A DNA stretch of 64,000 nt. Source: Basilea psittacipulmonis DSM 24701. GTDB taxonomy: Bacteria > Pseudomonadota > Gammaproteobacteria > Burkholderiales > Burkholderiaceae_B. Below the pieces are notes generated by a model. The model made no database searches. It was given only the letters and a program-made list of their open reading frames with translations, and was not told the DNA's origin. The DNA is taken from the NCBI RefSeq assembly GCF_000743945.1, contig NZ_CP009238.1, positions 124,001 through 188,000 of the forward strand, in the 5' to 3' direction. Positions within the stretch are counted from its first letter, which is position 1; every line of letters starts with the position of its first letter. Position numbers and translations under genes: made by a program. Below, piece by piece: positions 27,639 through 36,382 of this stretch.

Positions 27639-27978
27639 GCGTAAGCAATCGCTCAATTCGACTGGATTTAGTTAAGTTGTATGGCCAATCGTTTATACCT
27701 GAAAGGGGAATATTGTAAAACCGATGTGGTTGGAAAGGGTGTCAGTGAATCGGTAAGGCATCAAACACAGAAGTTGGGCGTAATAACAGTGTCGGGATTT
27801 AAGATCGGGTGGCGTAAGCAATCGGTCGATCCAATTGGATTTATTTAAGTTGTATGGCCAATCGTTTATGCGTGAGAGGGAATGTTGTAAAACTGACGTG
27901 ATTGGAAAGGGTGTGAATAGGTGAGGAATCTAGCACAGAAGCTGGGGATAGCGACTGTGCCAGATAAAGATAGGTGAT
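27639..27978. repeat. Imperfect ~173-bp tandem duplication between the DUF1840 gene and leuA
   Basis: GCGTAAGCAATCG starts copies at 27639 and 27812. Shared stretches include GTTGTATGGCCAATCGTTTAT, cited as GTATGGCCAATCGTTTAT, and TTGGAAAGGGTGT and CACAGAAG further on. The copies differ by scattered substitutions and small indels. The array fills the 348-base gap. No gene is seen in it. Confidence 0.85.
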
Positions 27979-29670
27979 TTAATCTTTAAGATCGGGTGGG
28001 TTTTTTGCGTAGGCAATATGTCGATTGATCGCACTTAGTACGGCCATGAATGAAGCAGCACCAATATCTTTGTGGATACCGACACCAAAACCACTGGGTG
28101 AATCACCTAATCGTAGTTCAACGTAGCACACAGCTTGGGTATCTTCGCCTGCACTCATGCCGTGTTCGTGGTAATCCATGAATTTGATCGGTAGGTTTAA
28201 TCCGCGAACAAAGGCTTCTAAGGCACCTGAACCAGACCCTTGTACTTCTACGGTTTTGCCATCATTGTCTAGAACCGCATGAATGGTGACGGTGTCTGAA
28301 TCATCGTGGTTAGAAATGATTTGGTGTTTAACCAGTTTCCATGGAGCTTTGCGATCAAGGTATTCTGTTTTGAATGAATCGTAAATCTTATCAGCACTGA
28401 TTTCTACGCCACTGGCATCAGAAAGCTGTTGGATGATTCGACTGAATTCAATTTGTAATCGACGTGGTAAATTTAGTCCTTTCTCATGTTCAAGTAGGTA
28501 GGCGATACCACCTTTACCAGACTGGCTGTTGACGCGAATAACAGCATCGTAATTTCGGCCAACATCCGCTGGGTCAATAGGCAAATAGGGGACTTCCCAA
28601 ACTGCATCGGGTTTTTGTTGAGCAAATCCTTTTTTGATCGCATCTTGATGTGAACCTGAGAAAGCTGTGTAAACAAGATCGCCAACATAGGGATGTCGAG
28701 GATGAACGGGTAATTGGTTGCAATATTCTACGGTGCGGCGGATTTGGTCGATGTCGGAGAAGTCAAGACCTGGGTGAATACCTTGTGTGTATAGGTTTAA
28801 TGCCAAGGTAGCTAGGTCAACGTTACCCGTACGTTCGCCACTACCAAATAAACAGCCCTCTACGCGATCAGCTCCAGCTAACATAGCAAGCTCCGCATCC
28901 GCGATGGCACTACCTCTGTCGTTATGTGGGTGAATACTGATGATGCAGTGTTCTCTTTGATCGATATGACGACAAAACCATTCGATTTGGTCCGCATAAA
29001 CATTCGGCATATTGGTTTCTACGGTAGCAGGTAGGTTGTAAATGATAGGTTTTTCTGCAGATAAGCCCCATTCTTTACCTACCGTATTGCAAATATCTAC
29101 TGCAAAATCAAGTTCTGTTGTGCTAAAGACTTCGGGACTGTAGTTCAGCGACCATTGTGTTTCAGGATATTTTGCCATTTCTTCTTTGATCCAGCGGATA
29201 CCTTGGATAGCAATGGCTTTAATGTCTTCTTTAGATTTATTAAAAACAATTTTACGGAATTGTGGTGCTGTTGCGTTGTAATAGTGGATCATGGCTTTTT
29301 TAGCACCTTTTAAACTTTCCACTGTACGCTGAATAAGGTCTTGTCTGGCTTGAGTTAGTACGACGATGGTGACATCATCTGGAACAAGATTTTCTTCAAT
29401 GATTTTTCTAACAAAATCATAGTCAGTCTGAGAAGCGGATGGGAAGCCTACTTCAATTTCTTTGAACCCAATATCCAAAAGCATTTTGAAAAAACGCATT
29501 TTACGTTCTGCGTTCATGGGTTCGATCAAAGATTGGTTGCCATCACGTAAGTCTGTGCTTAGCCAAATCGGTGCTTTGGTGATGGTTTTACTGGGCCAAG
29601 TTCGGCTAGAAAAGTCTTTATCAAATGGTTTGAAAGGTTGATATTTTCTTTCAGGATTAGTATGCATCAT
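27979..29670 (-). CDS. leuA: 2-isopropylmalate synthase (long form)
   Basis: The protein has 563 residues. The catalytic barrel opens [17 protein letters not shown] with the metal and substrate residues, and continues with [18 protein letters not shown] and [17 protein letters not shown]-terminal LeuA allosteric domain (residues about 430-560, ending [11 protein letters not shown]) binds leucine. It condenses acetyl-CoA with 2-oxoisovalerate, the committed step to leucine. The length and the YQPF / STDLRDGNQ pattern fit the long LeuA type with N-terminal extension. Two adjacent ATGs (29670, 29667) are possible. No other leu gene is adjacent. A candidate leader peptide precedes it. Confidence 0.95.
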   Translation of the reverse strand: MMHTNPERKYQPFKPFDKDFSSRTWPSKTITKAPIWLSTDLRDGNQSLIEPMNAERKMRFFKMLLDIGFKEIEVGFPSASQTDYDFVRKIIEENLVPDDVTIVVLTQARQDLIQRTVESLKGAKKAMIHYYNATAPQFRKIVFNKSKEDIKAIAIQGIRWIKEEMAKYPETQWSLNYSPEVFSTTELDFAVDICNTVGKEWGLSAEKPIIYNLPATVETNMPNVYADQIEWFCRHIDQREHCIISIHPHNDRGSAIADAELAMLAGADRVEGCLFGSGERTGNVDLATLALNLYTQGIHPGLDFSDIDQIRRTVEYCNQLPVHPRHPYVGDLVYTAFSGSHQDAIKKGFAQQKPDAVWEVPYLPIDPADVGRNYDAVIRVNSQSGKGGIAYLLEHEKGLNLPRRLQIEFSRIIQQLSDASGVEISADKIYDSFKTEYLDRKAPWKLVKHQIISNHDDSDTVTIHAVLDNDGKTVEVQGSGSGALEAFVRGLNLPIKFMDYHEHGMSAGEDTQAVCYVELRLGDSPSGFGVGIHKDIGAASFMAVLSAINRHIAYAKNPPDLKD

Positions 29671-29767
29671 GATTCTTATCCAAAGTTAAGAACACAAAAG
29701 TGTTTGAGTATGATAGGGAAAATGTTTTCGTGGCATAGATGGGCTACCGAACTACCACGAGCGGGCG

Positions 29768-29881
29768 CTAGGCTCGGTAACCGATCGTAAGGAGGAGAGA
29801 TAATACGCAAAGAGATACCGCAGCTGTCAAAGCAACTGCAAAACGAGATAATACGAAAGATATAGAAGATTGCGTATTCAT
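29768..29881 (-). CDS. Candidate leuA leader peptide (37 residues)
   Basis: A short frame runs from the ATG at 29879-29881 to the TAG at 29768-29770, about 100 bases before leuA. It contains seven Leu codons, with five in the last third (VLSLLLTIGYRA), plus several Val. Its 3' end runs into alternative pairings: CGAGC with GCTCG around a short loop, or TACCGA with TCGGTA a little further on. No clear T run follows. This looks like a leucine-sensing leader, but the weak ribosome site and missing terminator leave doubt. Confidence 0.45.
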   Translation of the reverse strand: MNTQSSISFVLSRFAVALTAAVSLCVLSLLLTIGYRA

Positions 29882-29889
29882 AGCAACCC

Positions 29890-29919
29890 ATTATCCTACT
29901 TAAAATATTAGTTTGTCAA
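29890..29919 (-). promoter_or_regulatory. Sigma-70 promoter of leuA
   Basis: On the minus strand TTGACA (29914-29919) is followed after 18 bases by GATAAT (29890-29895). The start of transcription would fall only a few bases before the leader-peptide ATG, so the leader would be almost leaderless. Confidence 0.6.
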
Positions 29920-29975
29920 GCCGATTCATTAAGATTTTGAACGTTTAAGCGGGTAAAGAAATAATGGCTATAGCG

Positions 29976-30122
29976 TGAATGCCGTAAAAAGTGATGTTTT
30001 GAGGTGCGATAAAAACACGCAATGACGTATGAACGGGTATCAGTCGAAAGTGTGATGGATGCTTGCGATGATAGGCAAATAAAACAAGATGGATGAATGC
30101 CGTAAAAAGTGATGTTTTGAGG
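29976..30122. repeat. 29-bp direct repeat, 118 bases apart, before rpoN
   Basis: TGAATGCCGTAAAAAGTGAT and the nine bases after it occur at 29976-30004 and again at 30094-30122. The second copy reaches to within 16 bases of the rpoN start and supplies its GAGGGG-like ribosome site. Confidence 0.85.
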
Positions 30123-30137
30123 GGTTACAATAATGGC

Positions 30138-31475
30138 ATGGTCAATCTGAATACACAACTGGGCATTAAACAGCAACAGCAATTACACTTGACGCAGTCG
30201 ATGCGACAGTCTTTGCAAATGTTGCAATGTTCAAGTTTAACTTTACACGAAATATTGCAGGAAATGGCATTGAGCAATCCTTTGCTGAGTTATGAGCCTG
30301 CAGTTGCTTATTCTTCCAGCGATGAGGATATGAATCTGGATATCGATGCAAAAGAATCTTTGCTTGATTATCTGGATCAGCAAATATCCAGTTTAATGCT
30401 GGATGATGATATGCATTTATTGGTGAAGTTTCTGGCGTTTCATTTGGATGAGCGAGGGTATTTAATCGATGAATTGCCTGATTTGTTTGAGGAATTGGAG
30501 CAATATGATGATGTCGATGTGTCGATGCCAATGTTGCAGCAAGCTTTATCGCATTTACAAAGTTTAGAACCCGCGGGGATTGGGGCAAGAAATCTTAATG
30601 AGTGTTTGTCCTTGCAATTGGCGAGAATGGCTCCTGTTGCCACAGTTGTATTGGCCCAAAAAATGTTGAAACAAATAGCCTCCTCTTGGTCAAAGATTGA
30701 TTTAAAGGCGATGCAAAAAGCTTTTCGTGTTTCTTTGGGTGAGGTGCAACAAGCCTATCAGTTATTAACGCACTTAAATACGTCACCTGGCAGTCAGTGG
30801 TCGCCTCAAGATGTGTCTTACATAGTGCCAGACGTGCTGGTAAAAAAGGAAAATGAGGCCTTTACGGTGTCTTTGAACCCTCAGGTATGTCCTACATTGC
30901 AGATTAATCAGGAATATGCCACATTGATTCAAACGCATAAAAAAGAGATGGCTAAACCGCTGGAACAAGCCAAACAAGCGATTGGCCAGTTGGCCTCACG
31001 TTTGGAAACGATTTCAAAAGTGGCGATATTGGTGATGAAAGCACAGCAAGGTTTTTTGGAAAAAGGGGTGGAGGGGTTGCTGCCTTTGACCCTCAAAGAC
31101 ATTGCTTCTTTGGTGCCTTGTCACGTCTCTACGGTGTCTAGGACGATTCATCAAAAATACATTGATACGCCTTGGGGTGTGTTCGAGTTGAAATTCTTTT
31201 TTGGTTCGGGCGTTGCTTGCCGTGATCAAAACGCTGATGAATCTAAGGTCATCTCCGCCAAAGTGGTGAAACAACATATTCAGAAAATGATGGCTCAAGA
31301 GAATAAAGAACGTCCTTTGTCTGATATGCAGATTCAATTATTGTTGTCTAAAAAAGGGATTTTTATCGCTCGCCGCACCGTCTCAAAGTACCGTGAATCC
31401 ATGGGATGGCCTAATCGTGCTAAACGTCGTTTGAAGTACCAGCTTTTGGATGTATCTGTTCAAAGTGATAGATAG
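30138..31475 (+). CDS. rpoN: RNA polymerase sigma-54 factor
   Basis: The protein has 445 residues. The Gln/Leu-rich region I (LNTQLGIKQQQQLHLTQSMRQSLQML) binds activators. An acidic region II follows, then the core-binding domain with LNPQVCPTLQIN. The DNA-binding region has a helix-turn-helix (LKDIASLVPCHVSTVSRTIHQKYI) and the C-terminal RpoN box ARRTVSKYRESM. It directs polymerase to -24/-12 promoters. The start at 30138 (MVNLNTQ) fits the family; the frame continues upstream to 30093 without a better site. It stands alone, without the lptB upstream and hpf/ptsN downstream that are common in other proteobacteria. Confidence 0.95.
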   Translation: MVNLNTQLGIKQQQQLHLTQSMRQSLQMLQCSSLTLHEILQEMALSNPLLSYEPAVAYSSSDEDMNLDIDAKESLLDYLDQQISSLMLDDDMHLLVKFLAFHLDERGYLIDELPDLFEELEQYDDVDVSMPMLQQALSHLQSLEPAGIGARNLNECLSLQLARMAPVATVVLAQKMLKQIASSWSKIDLKAMQKAFRVSLGEVQQAYQLLTHLNTSPGSQWSPQDVSYIVPDVLVKKENEAFTVSLNPQVCPTLQINQEYATLIQTHKKEMAKPLEQAKQAIGQLASRLETISKVAILVMKAQQGFLEKGVEGLLPLTLKDIASLVPCHVSTVSRTIHQKYIDTPWGVFELKFFFGSGVACRDQNADESKVISAKVVKQHIQKMMAQENKERPLSDMQIQLLLSKKGIFIARRTVSKYRESMGWPNRAKRRLKYQLLDVSVQSDR

Positions 31476-31751
31476 AATATAGGCACATGTTCAAAACGAT
31501 ATGCGGATCTACGCGTCATCAGTGTTTATCATCGCATCTTAAATATTCAGAATAAACCGCTACAAAGGATCGGTTTAAAAATACGATGGTGGGTGTGAGC
31601 TGTAATAATACGGCTTGATTCGTTCATTAACACAGATTTACGAACGACTTGTCATATCTACAAACCATAACGCTTGAGCATCAGGCATTCACCAAGTACA
31701 CACAACGATTATGAAGATTTTGTGGGCGAGGGAAAAAAGTATCGTGGGATG
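31476..31751. other. Intergenic region between rpoN and prfC
   Basis: No gene is recognised in the roughly 300-base gap. No tRNA-like fold is apparent. The only structured element is the AT-rich hairpin annotated next to prfC. Confidence 0.4.
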
Positions 31752-31777
31752 AAGTAAAATAAATGGTTTTACTTTTT
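31752..31777 (+). promoter_or_regulatory. AT-rich hairpin with T run just before prfC
   Basis: AAGTAAAA (31752-31759) pairs with TTTTACTT (31767-31774), and T residues follow. It ends 17 bases before the prfC ATG, where no Shine-Dalgarno is visible. It may be a weak terminator for rpoN or an attenuator for prfC. Confidence 0.35.
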
Positions 31778-31793
31778 GTTTTTAAATACGATT

Positions 31794-33404
31794 ATGGCGG
31801 AAAATTTTCTTCACGAGATACAGAAAAGACGGACGTTTGCGATTATCTCGCACCCTGATGCAGGTAAAACAACGCTGACTGAAAAGTTATTGTTATTTGC
31901 AGGGGCGATTCAAATTGCAGGTAGTGTTAAGGCGAGAAAAGCAAGTCGTCACGCTTCTTCGGATTGGATGGAGATTGAAAAACAAAGAGGTATTTCAGTT
32001 GCTTCTTCGGTGATGCAGATGGAATATCGTGATTGTGTGATTAATTTGTTGGATACGCCAGGACACCAAGACTTTTCTGAGGATACGTATCGAGTTTTAA
32101 CGGCGGTGGATGCGGCTTTGATGGTGATTGATGCGGCTAATGGTGTGGAACCGCAGACGATTCGATTGTTGCAAGTTTGTCGTGCGAGAAATACGCCTAT
32201 CATCACATTTGTGAATAAGATGGATAGGGAAGTGCAGCAGCCGCTAGATTTGTTGGCTGAGATTGAAGATCATTTGGGCATGGATGCGGTGCCGATGTCT
32301 TGGCCAATTGGGATGGGTAAGTCTTTTGGTGGTGTCTTTGATCGTCGTTTTGATCGTATGCGTCTGTTTCAAGCGGGACAGGAAAGACGTAATGAGGCTG
32401 ATGAGTTTATTAATGGGCTTGATAATCCCGAGATTGCTAGACGCTTTGGGTCGCATTATGAAAAGGCAAAAGAAGAGTTAGAGTTGATTCAAGAGGCGGT
32501 TCCAGCCTTTGATCGTCAAGCCTTTTTAGAGGGCAAGCAAACGCCTGTGTTTTTTGGTTCAGCCATTAATAATTTCGGGGTTCAAGAGGTATTGGATGCA
32601 TTGGTTGATTTTGCACCGACCCCAGGCCCTCGCGAAACGGTTCAACGTTTGGTCAAGCCCGAAGAACCTAAGTTTACGGGGGTGGTGTTTAAAGTACAGG
32701 CTAATATGGATCCCGCTCATCGTGATAGAGTGGCCTTTATTCGCGTCTCTTCAGGACATTTTCAAAGAGGCATGCGTTTGAAAATTTGTCGTACAGGCAA
32801 AGAAATTCGTCCTAATAATGTGGTGTCTTTTTTATCTCAGCGAAGAGATTTGGTGGAAGATGCTTATGCAGGCGATATCATCGGTATTCCCAATCACGGT
32901 TTATTGCATTTAGGTGATGTCTTGACCGAGGGCGAAAATCTACAATTTATGGGTTTACCGTTTTTTGCGCCTGAATTATTTATGGGAGTTGAAGTTAAAG
33001 ATCCGCTTCGTACGAAACAGTTGCGAACAGGTTTAACGCAGTTGGGCGAAGAGGGGGCGATTCAGGTGTTCCGCCAAGAGTTAGGTAGTACCATGCTGTT
33101 AGGTGCTGTGGGTCAGTTGCAGTTTGAGGTGGTCGCCCAACGATTGAAGTCTGAGTATAATGTTGATGCGCGTTTGATCCCTTCTCGTTATACGATGGCA
33201 AGATGGGTAACGAGCGATAATCCTAGTGCATTGAAAAAGTTCATGGATAGTAATGCTCAACATATTGCATATGATGTAGCAGATGCAATAGCGTTTTTAG
33301 TTTCTTCTCCCGCCCAATTAAGAGTGGCTCAGGAATTAAATCCTGATGTTACTTTTCATACGATGCGAGAACATGGTGGTAAAATCTTCGTGGAAAATCA
33401 ATAA
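31794..33404 (+). CDS. prfC: Peptide chain release factor 3
   Basis: This is a translational GTPase of 536 residues. G1 is SHPDAGKTTLTEKLL, the switch I region includes RGISVASS, G3 is DTPGHQDFSEDTYR, and G4 is NKMDRE. The RF3-specific C-terminal domain ends in FHTMREHGGKIFVENQ. It recycles RF1 and RF2 from the ribosome after termination. I chose the ATG at 31794 (MAENFLHEIQKRRTFAI), the usual RF3 start; the frame extends 18 bases to a TTG. The ribosome site is poor. A small membrane-anchored protein gene follows after 8 bases. Confidence 0.97.
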   Translation: MAENFLHEIQKRRTFAIISHPDAGKTTLTEKLLLFAGAIQIAGSVKARKASRHASSDWMEIEKQRGISVASSVMQMEYRDCVINLLDTPGHQDFSEDTYRVLTAVDAALMVIDAANGVEPQTIRLLQVCRARNTPIITFVNKMDREVQQPLDLLAEIEDHLGMDAVPMSWPIGMGKSFGGVFDRRFDRMRLFQAGQERRNEADEFINGLDNPEIARRFGSHYEKAKEELELIQEAVPAFDRQAFLEGKQTPVFFGSAINNFGVQEVLDALVDFAPTPGPRETVQRLVKPEEPKFTGVVFKVQANMDPAHRDRVAFIRVSSGHFQRGMRLKICRTGKEIRPNNVVSFLSQRRDLVEDAYAGDIIGIPNHGLLHLGDVLTEGENLQFMGLPFFAPELFMGVEVKDPLRTKQLRTGLTQLGEEGAIQVFRQELGSTMLLGAVGQLQFEVVAQRLKSEYNVDARLIPSRYTMARWVTSDNPSALKKFMDSNAQHIAYDVADAIAFLVSSPAQLRVAQELNPDVTFHTMREHGGKIFVENQ

Positions 33405-33412
33405 GGAATATC

Positions 33413-33973
33413 ATGTCTTGGCGTTCAATAACTTTTATATTAATCGTGTTGGCCATATTGGCGGTGATGGCAGGGGTGCCATTAGGTGAAAAATTAGGAC
33501 GTAATGTGCCGACAAAATCGAATCTTGCTGATACGACAGCGAATGACTTAAATCCTGCAGTGTCGGCAAATGGGTTGCCGATTATGCACCAACCTCCACA
33601 GCCTTTGATGGATGGTACCATGGGCGTGCCTAAAACATTGCCTATTGTGGATTGGCGAATTGATCCAGATAATCGAACACAGGCGGATACCGCGGCTTTG
33701 TCTAGTTCGTCGATTCAGTTTAATTTTGTTCAAGGCAGCACAGCAACGAATATTGCTCATACCGAGGATGTGGAAACGATCGATCATAATCGTTTCAAAG
33801 TGGATGTAATGGATAGTCAAGCACCGCTGTGGGTGTCCTCATTTAAACGTGCAATGAGCGAATGTCGAGCAAAAGGGTTTAATGAAAGACCCGCCTGCAT
33901 TAGAGAGGTTAGACAGTTGTATTGTGGTGCGAATCACGCGTGGGGTGAGGTTGAAGATTGTCCTGCACAGTGA
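33413..33973 (+). CDS. Conserved hypothetical protein, N-terminal membrane anchor, Cys-rich C-terminus
   Basis: The protein has 186 residues. An N-terminal hydrophobic segment (about 5-22, SITFILIVLAILAVMAG) acts as an uncleaved anchor or signal. A low-complexity middle follows. The C-terminal 50 residues carry four Cys in the pattern ECRAKGFNERPACIREVRQLYCGANHAWGEVEDC, here cut to the key parts: CRAKGF, PACIREVR, YCGANHAWG and DCP. Similar Cys/Trp tails occur in small exported proteins of Burkholderiales, but I know of no function. It is translationally close to prfC and followed by a terminator. Confidence 0.75.
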   Translation: MSWRSITFILIVLAILAVMAGVPLGEKLGRNVPTKSNLADTTANDLNPAVSANGLPIMHQPPQPLMDGTMGVPKTLPIVDWRIDPDNRTQADTAALSSSSIQFNFVQGSTATNIAHTEDVETIDHNRFKVDVMDSQAPLWVSSFKRAMSECRAKGFNERPACIREVRQLYCGANHAWGEVEDCPAQ

Positions 33974-34025
33974 TGATGCGAGGCTTGTGATGTTGAGCAA
34001 TGTCTGACATGCGGATGCAAATATG

Positions 34026-34054
34026 AAAGGGAGTGTGTGATACTCCCTTTTTTT
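34026..34054 (+). terminator. Rho-independent terminator, possibly bidirectional
   Basis: AAAGGGAGT (34026-34034) pairs perfectly with ACTCCCTTT (34042-34050) around 7 bases, followed by a T run. It sits between convergent genes and touches the 3' end of the transporter gene. Confidence 0.85.
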
Positions 34055-35360
34055 ATGCTCGTTTTTGTAAGGCTGCACGGTAGTTGTTGCACAAAATCAC
34101 GATACTACCAATGCCCATTAGGACTGAAAAAATGATGATCCCAGATTGTGTGGATCCCGTCGCTTCTTTTAGCCAACCCATTATGGTGGGGCTAGCAAAT
34201 CCGCCCATCAAGCCGATACTGTTTATTAGGGCAATGGCTCCTGCGGCGGTATTGCCTGCAAAGTATTCGCTAGGAATGGTCCAAAATACTGTGTATGAGG
34301 CCATCATAAGGGCCGTTGCAATACTCATGGTGATCATGATGGTATGAATGCTGTGAGGCAGGAAGCAAGAGCTAATCAACACTAGCGTGCCTAGTAACAT
34401 GAGTAAGCCACTGTGAAATCTTCTTTCTTTGAAGTAATCGGAACTTTTGGCGGCCAAAAACATGCAAACGATGGCAATTAGCCAAGGAATGGAAGTGAGT
34501 TTTCCGATAGTTTGGATATCCTGAATGCCAGCTTCTTTGAGCATCGTGGGTAACCAAAAATTGATGATATACAAACATGCAATCACGCAGAAATAGGAAT
34601 AGGACATCAAATAGACGCGAAAATCTTTAAGCACTGATAGGAACTGTCCTTTCACTTTGTTTTTTTCTGTGGCAAAGGCACTGTATGAGGCTAGGTAAGC
34701 TTTTTCTTTTTGGGTGAGCCATTTTGCTTGTTCAGGATGATCGGCAAGTAAAAAATATACGCAAACGCCCAAAATAACGGTGATGCCTCCTTCGATTAAA
34801 AACATCCATTGCCAACCCATCAATGAAGCATGTGTATCAAAGTGAGCAATAATCCAACCCGCAATTGGTCCGCCAATCACGCCAGAAATGGCTCCTGCCG
34901 ACATCGTCGCGGCGGTAGCTTTGCCTAGGTCTTGGTTACTGTACCAATAGGTGAGATAAAACACCATGCCAGGTGCAAAGCCAGCTTCAAAGATACCTAA
35001 TAAAATTCTTAGTACGTAAAAGCTAGTGGGGCCTTGTACAAACATCATGGCAACGGTAGTCAGCCCCCATAGTACCATGATGCGACTAAAGGTACGTCTT
35101 GCCCCTATTTTGGGAAAGAGTAAATTGCTGGGAATTTCAAATAAAACATAGCTGATAAAAAAGATGCCAGCGGCCAGTCCAAAAACTTTGTCAGTTAAGC
35201 TGGGAATGCTTTCTGCCATCTGAATTTTCGCAAAGCTCAGATTCATACGGTCGATCGTACACATGATGTATGAAAGAAATAAAACGACCAGTACGCGCCA
35301 AATCAGTTTTTTGTCCAGTTGTTTTTTTTCGATACTTGTTAATGTATTGGGTGTATTCAA
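34053..35360 (-). CDS. MFS transporter, anion:cation symporter (ACS) family
   Basis: The protein has 435 residues and about twelve membrane helices. IDRMNLSFAKIQM in the first helix-loop, RILLGIFEAGFAPGMVFYLTYWYSNQDLGKATA around helices 4-5 (cited by RILLGIFEAGFAPGM), and GWQWMFLIEG are the ACS-family signature seen in tartrate, galactonate and phthalate transporters. The likely substrate is an organic anion, not predictable here. The start is a TTG at 35358-35360 with AGGAGA 5-6 bases upstream, a good site, so the rare start is credible. It stands alone, with no catabolic genes beside it. Confidence 0.88.
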   Translation of the reverse strand: MNTPNTLTSIEKKQLDKKLIWRVLVVLFLSYIMCTIDRMNLSFAKIQMAESIPSLTDKVFGLAAGIFFISYVLFEIPSNLLFPKIGARRTFSRIMVLWGLTTVAMMFVQGPTSFYVLRILLGIFEAGFAPGMVFYLTYWYSNQDLGKATAATMSAGAISGVIGGPIAGWIIAHFDTHASLMGWQWMFLIEGGITVILGVCVYFLLADHPEQAKWLTQKEKAYLASYSAFATEKNKVKGQFLSVLKDFRVYLMSYSYFCVIACLYIINFWLPTMLKEAGIQDIQTIGKLTSIPWLIAIVCMFLAAKSSDYFKERRFHSGLLMLLGTLVLISSCFLPHSIHTIMITMSIATALMMASYTVFWTIPSEYFAGNTAAGAIALINSIGLMGGFASPTIMGWLKEATGSTQSGIIIFSVLMGIGSIVILCNNYRAALQKRA

Positions 35361-35454
35361 GATTGTCTCCTATCATGAGTGTCTAAAAAGCCCATCCAAT
35401 GCGGATGAGCCAAAGACTATCATAATATATCGTTAAAGTATATGGTTATTTACC

Positions 35455-36036
35455 CTAGTTACCAATCGTTACACCAGTAATGACAACGGGGGTGACAGGG
35501 ACATTTGAAAAAGGCCCTAATGTTCTGGTTTTGACTTTTTCAATTTTATCAACGACATCGTGAGAATCTTCTTGGACTTTTGCAAAGACCGTGTAACCAA
35601 AGTCTCGATTGTTGTTTTTATAGTTCAGCATATCGTTATTGGCCACATTGATGAAGAATTGGGCTCTAGCAGAATCAGGATCTTCAAAACGGGCCATCGC
35701 AATGGTGTATTTTAAATTAGGGGTGCCGTCTTTTGATTCATTGATAATAGGTGGGTGTGTAGGGTTTTTAGGTTGCAGTTCCTCATTAGCGTCACTTTGA
35801 GTCATGCCACCACCTTGAATCACAAAGTCAGGAATCACGCGATGAAACAAGGTGTTGTCATAAAAACCCTCTTTGGCGTATCGGATAAAGTTTTCAACGG
35901 TCACAGGTGCTTTTTTGTCAAAAAGGGAAATGTGAATGTCGCCCATGTTCGTGTGAATGGTCGCTGGAATCGCTGCATGGGCAAGTGGTGAAAATAAGGA
36001 TGTGCTAATCAGAACCGATGCCAATAGTTTTCTCAT
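35455..36036 (-). CDS. Periplasmic peptidyl-prolyl cis-trans isomerase, cyclophilin type
   Basis: The protein has 193 residues and a signal peptide (cleavage after PLAHA). The cyclophilin core is evident: TNMGDIHISLFDKKAPVTVENFIRYA, FHRVIPDFVIQGGGMT with the catalytic Arg, MARFEDPDSARAQFFINVANN and FGYTVFAKV (quoted in pieces). It speeds proline isomerisation in exported proteins, like E. coli PpiA. AAGGAATATT precedes the ATG. The gene is divergent from the ribosomal operon. Confidence 0.93.
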   Translation of the reverse strand: MRKLLASVLISTSLFSPLAHAAIPATIHTNMGDIHISLFDKKAPVTVENFIRYAKEGFYDNTLFHRVIPDFVIQGGGMTQSDANEELQPKNPTHPPIINESKDGTPNLKYTIAMARFEDPDSARAQFFINVANNDMLNYKNNNRDFGYTVFAKVQEDSHDVVDKIEKVKTRTLGPFSNVPVTPVVITGVTIGN

Positions 36037-36261
36037 AATATTCCTTTTGTGAATCTGACGCTAATCATGATGTTTTAGATGATTAGCGGTATTAAAAAAT
36101 CGTTTGCCTCGTCATCTTACTTGCTAAAACGGGTGCAAAGGTGTCAATGATGAGGTTAAAAATAATGCTTGTATTGTAACGTTGAATAGGTGAAGTGGCA
36201 GAAGGTGTGGTTTTTTATATTCAATTTTTTTGATTTTTATCGACAAAGTTTAAATAACTTC
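36037..36261. other. Intergenic region between the cyclophilin gene and the S10 operon promoter
   Basis: No gene is seen; it holds the divergent upstream regions of the cyclophilin gene and the ribosomal operon. No rpsJ or tuf sequence is present here. Confidence 0.5.
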
Positions 36262-36290
36262 TTGATTTTACCTATATTTAATGTTATAGT
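36262..36290 (+). promoter_or_regulatory. Promoter of the ribosomal protein operon
   Basis: TTGATT (36262-36267) and TATAGT (36285-36290) are spaced by 17 bases, in an AT-rich stretch typical of ribosomal promoters. About 90 bases of leader follow. Confidence 0.65.
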
Positions 36291-36303
36291 ATAGGGCTAT
36301 TCA

Positions 36304-36372
36304 TTAGATTAGTCACTTAATCTAAGTGAATGTTTTCGTTAACCTTTCTAGCCAATCGTAGCTAGATTTTGG
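36304..36372 (+). promoter_or_regulatory. Structured leader of the ribosomal operon
   Basis: The leader contains the inverted repeat TTAGATTA / TAATCTAA (36304-36311 and 36318-36325) and CTAGC / GCTAG shortly before the GGAG ribosome site. In E. coli the S10 leader binds L4 to control the operon. Whether this shorter one does so is unknown. Confidence 0.4.
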
Positions 36373-36382
36373 AGTAAAAATA

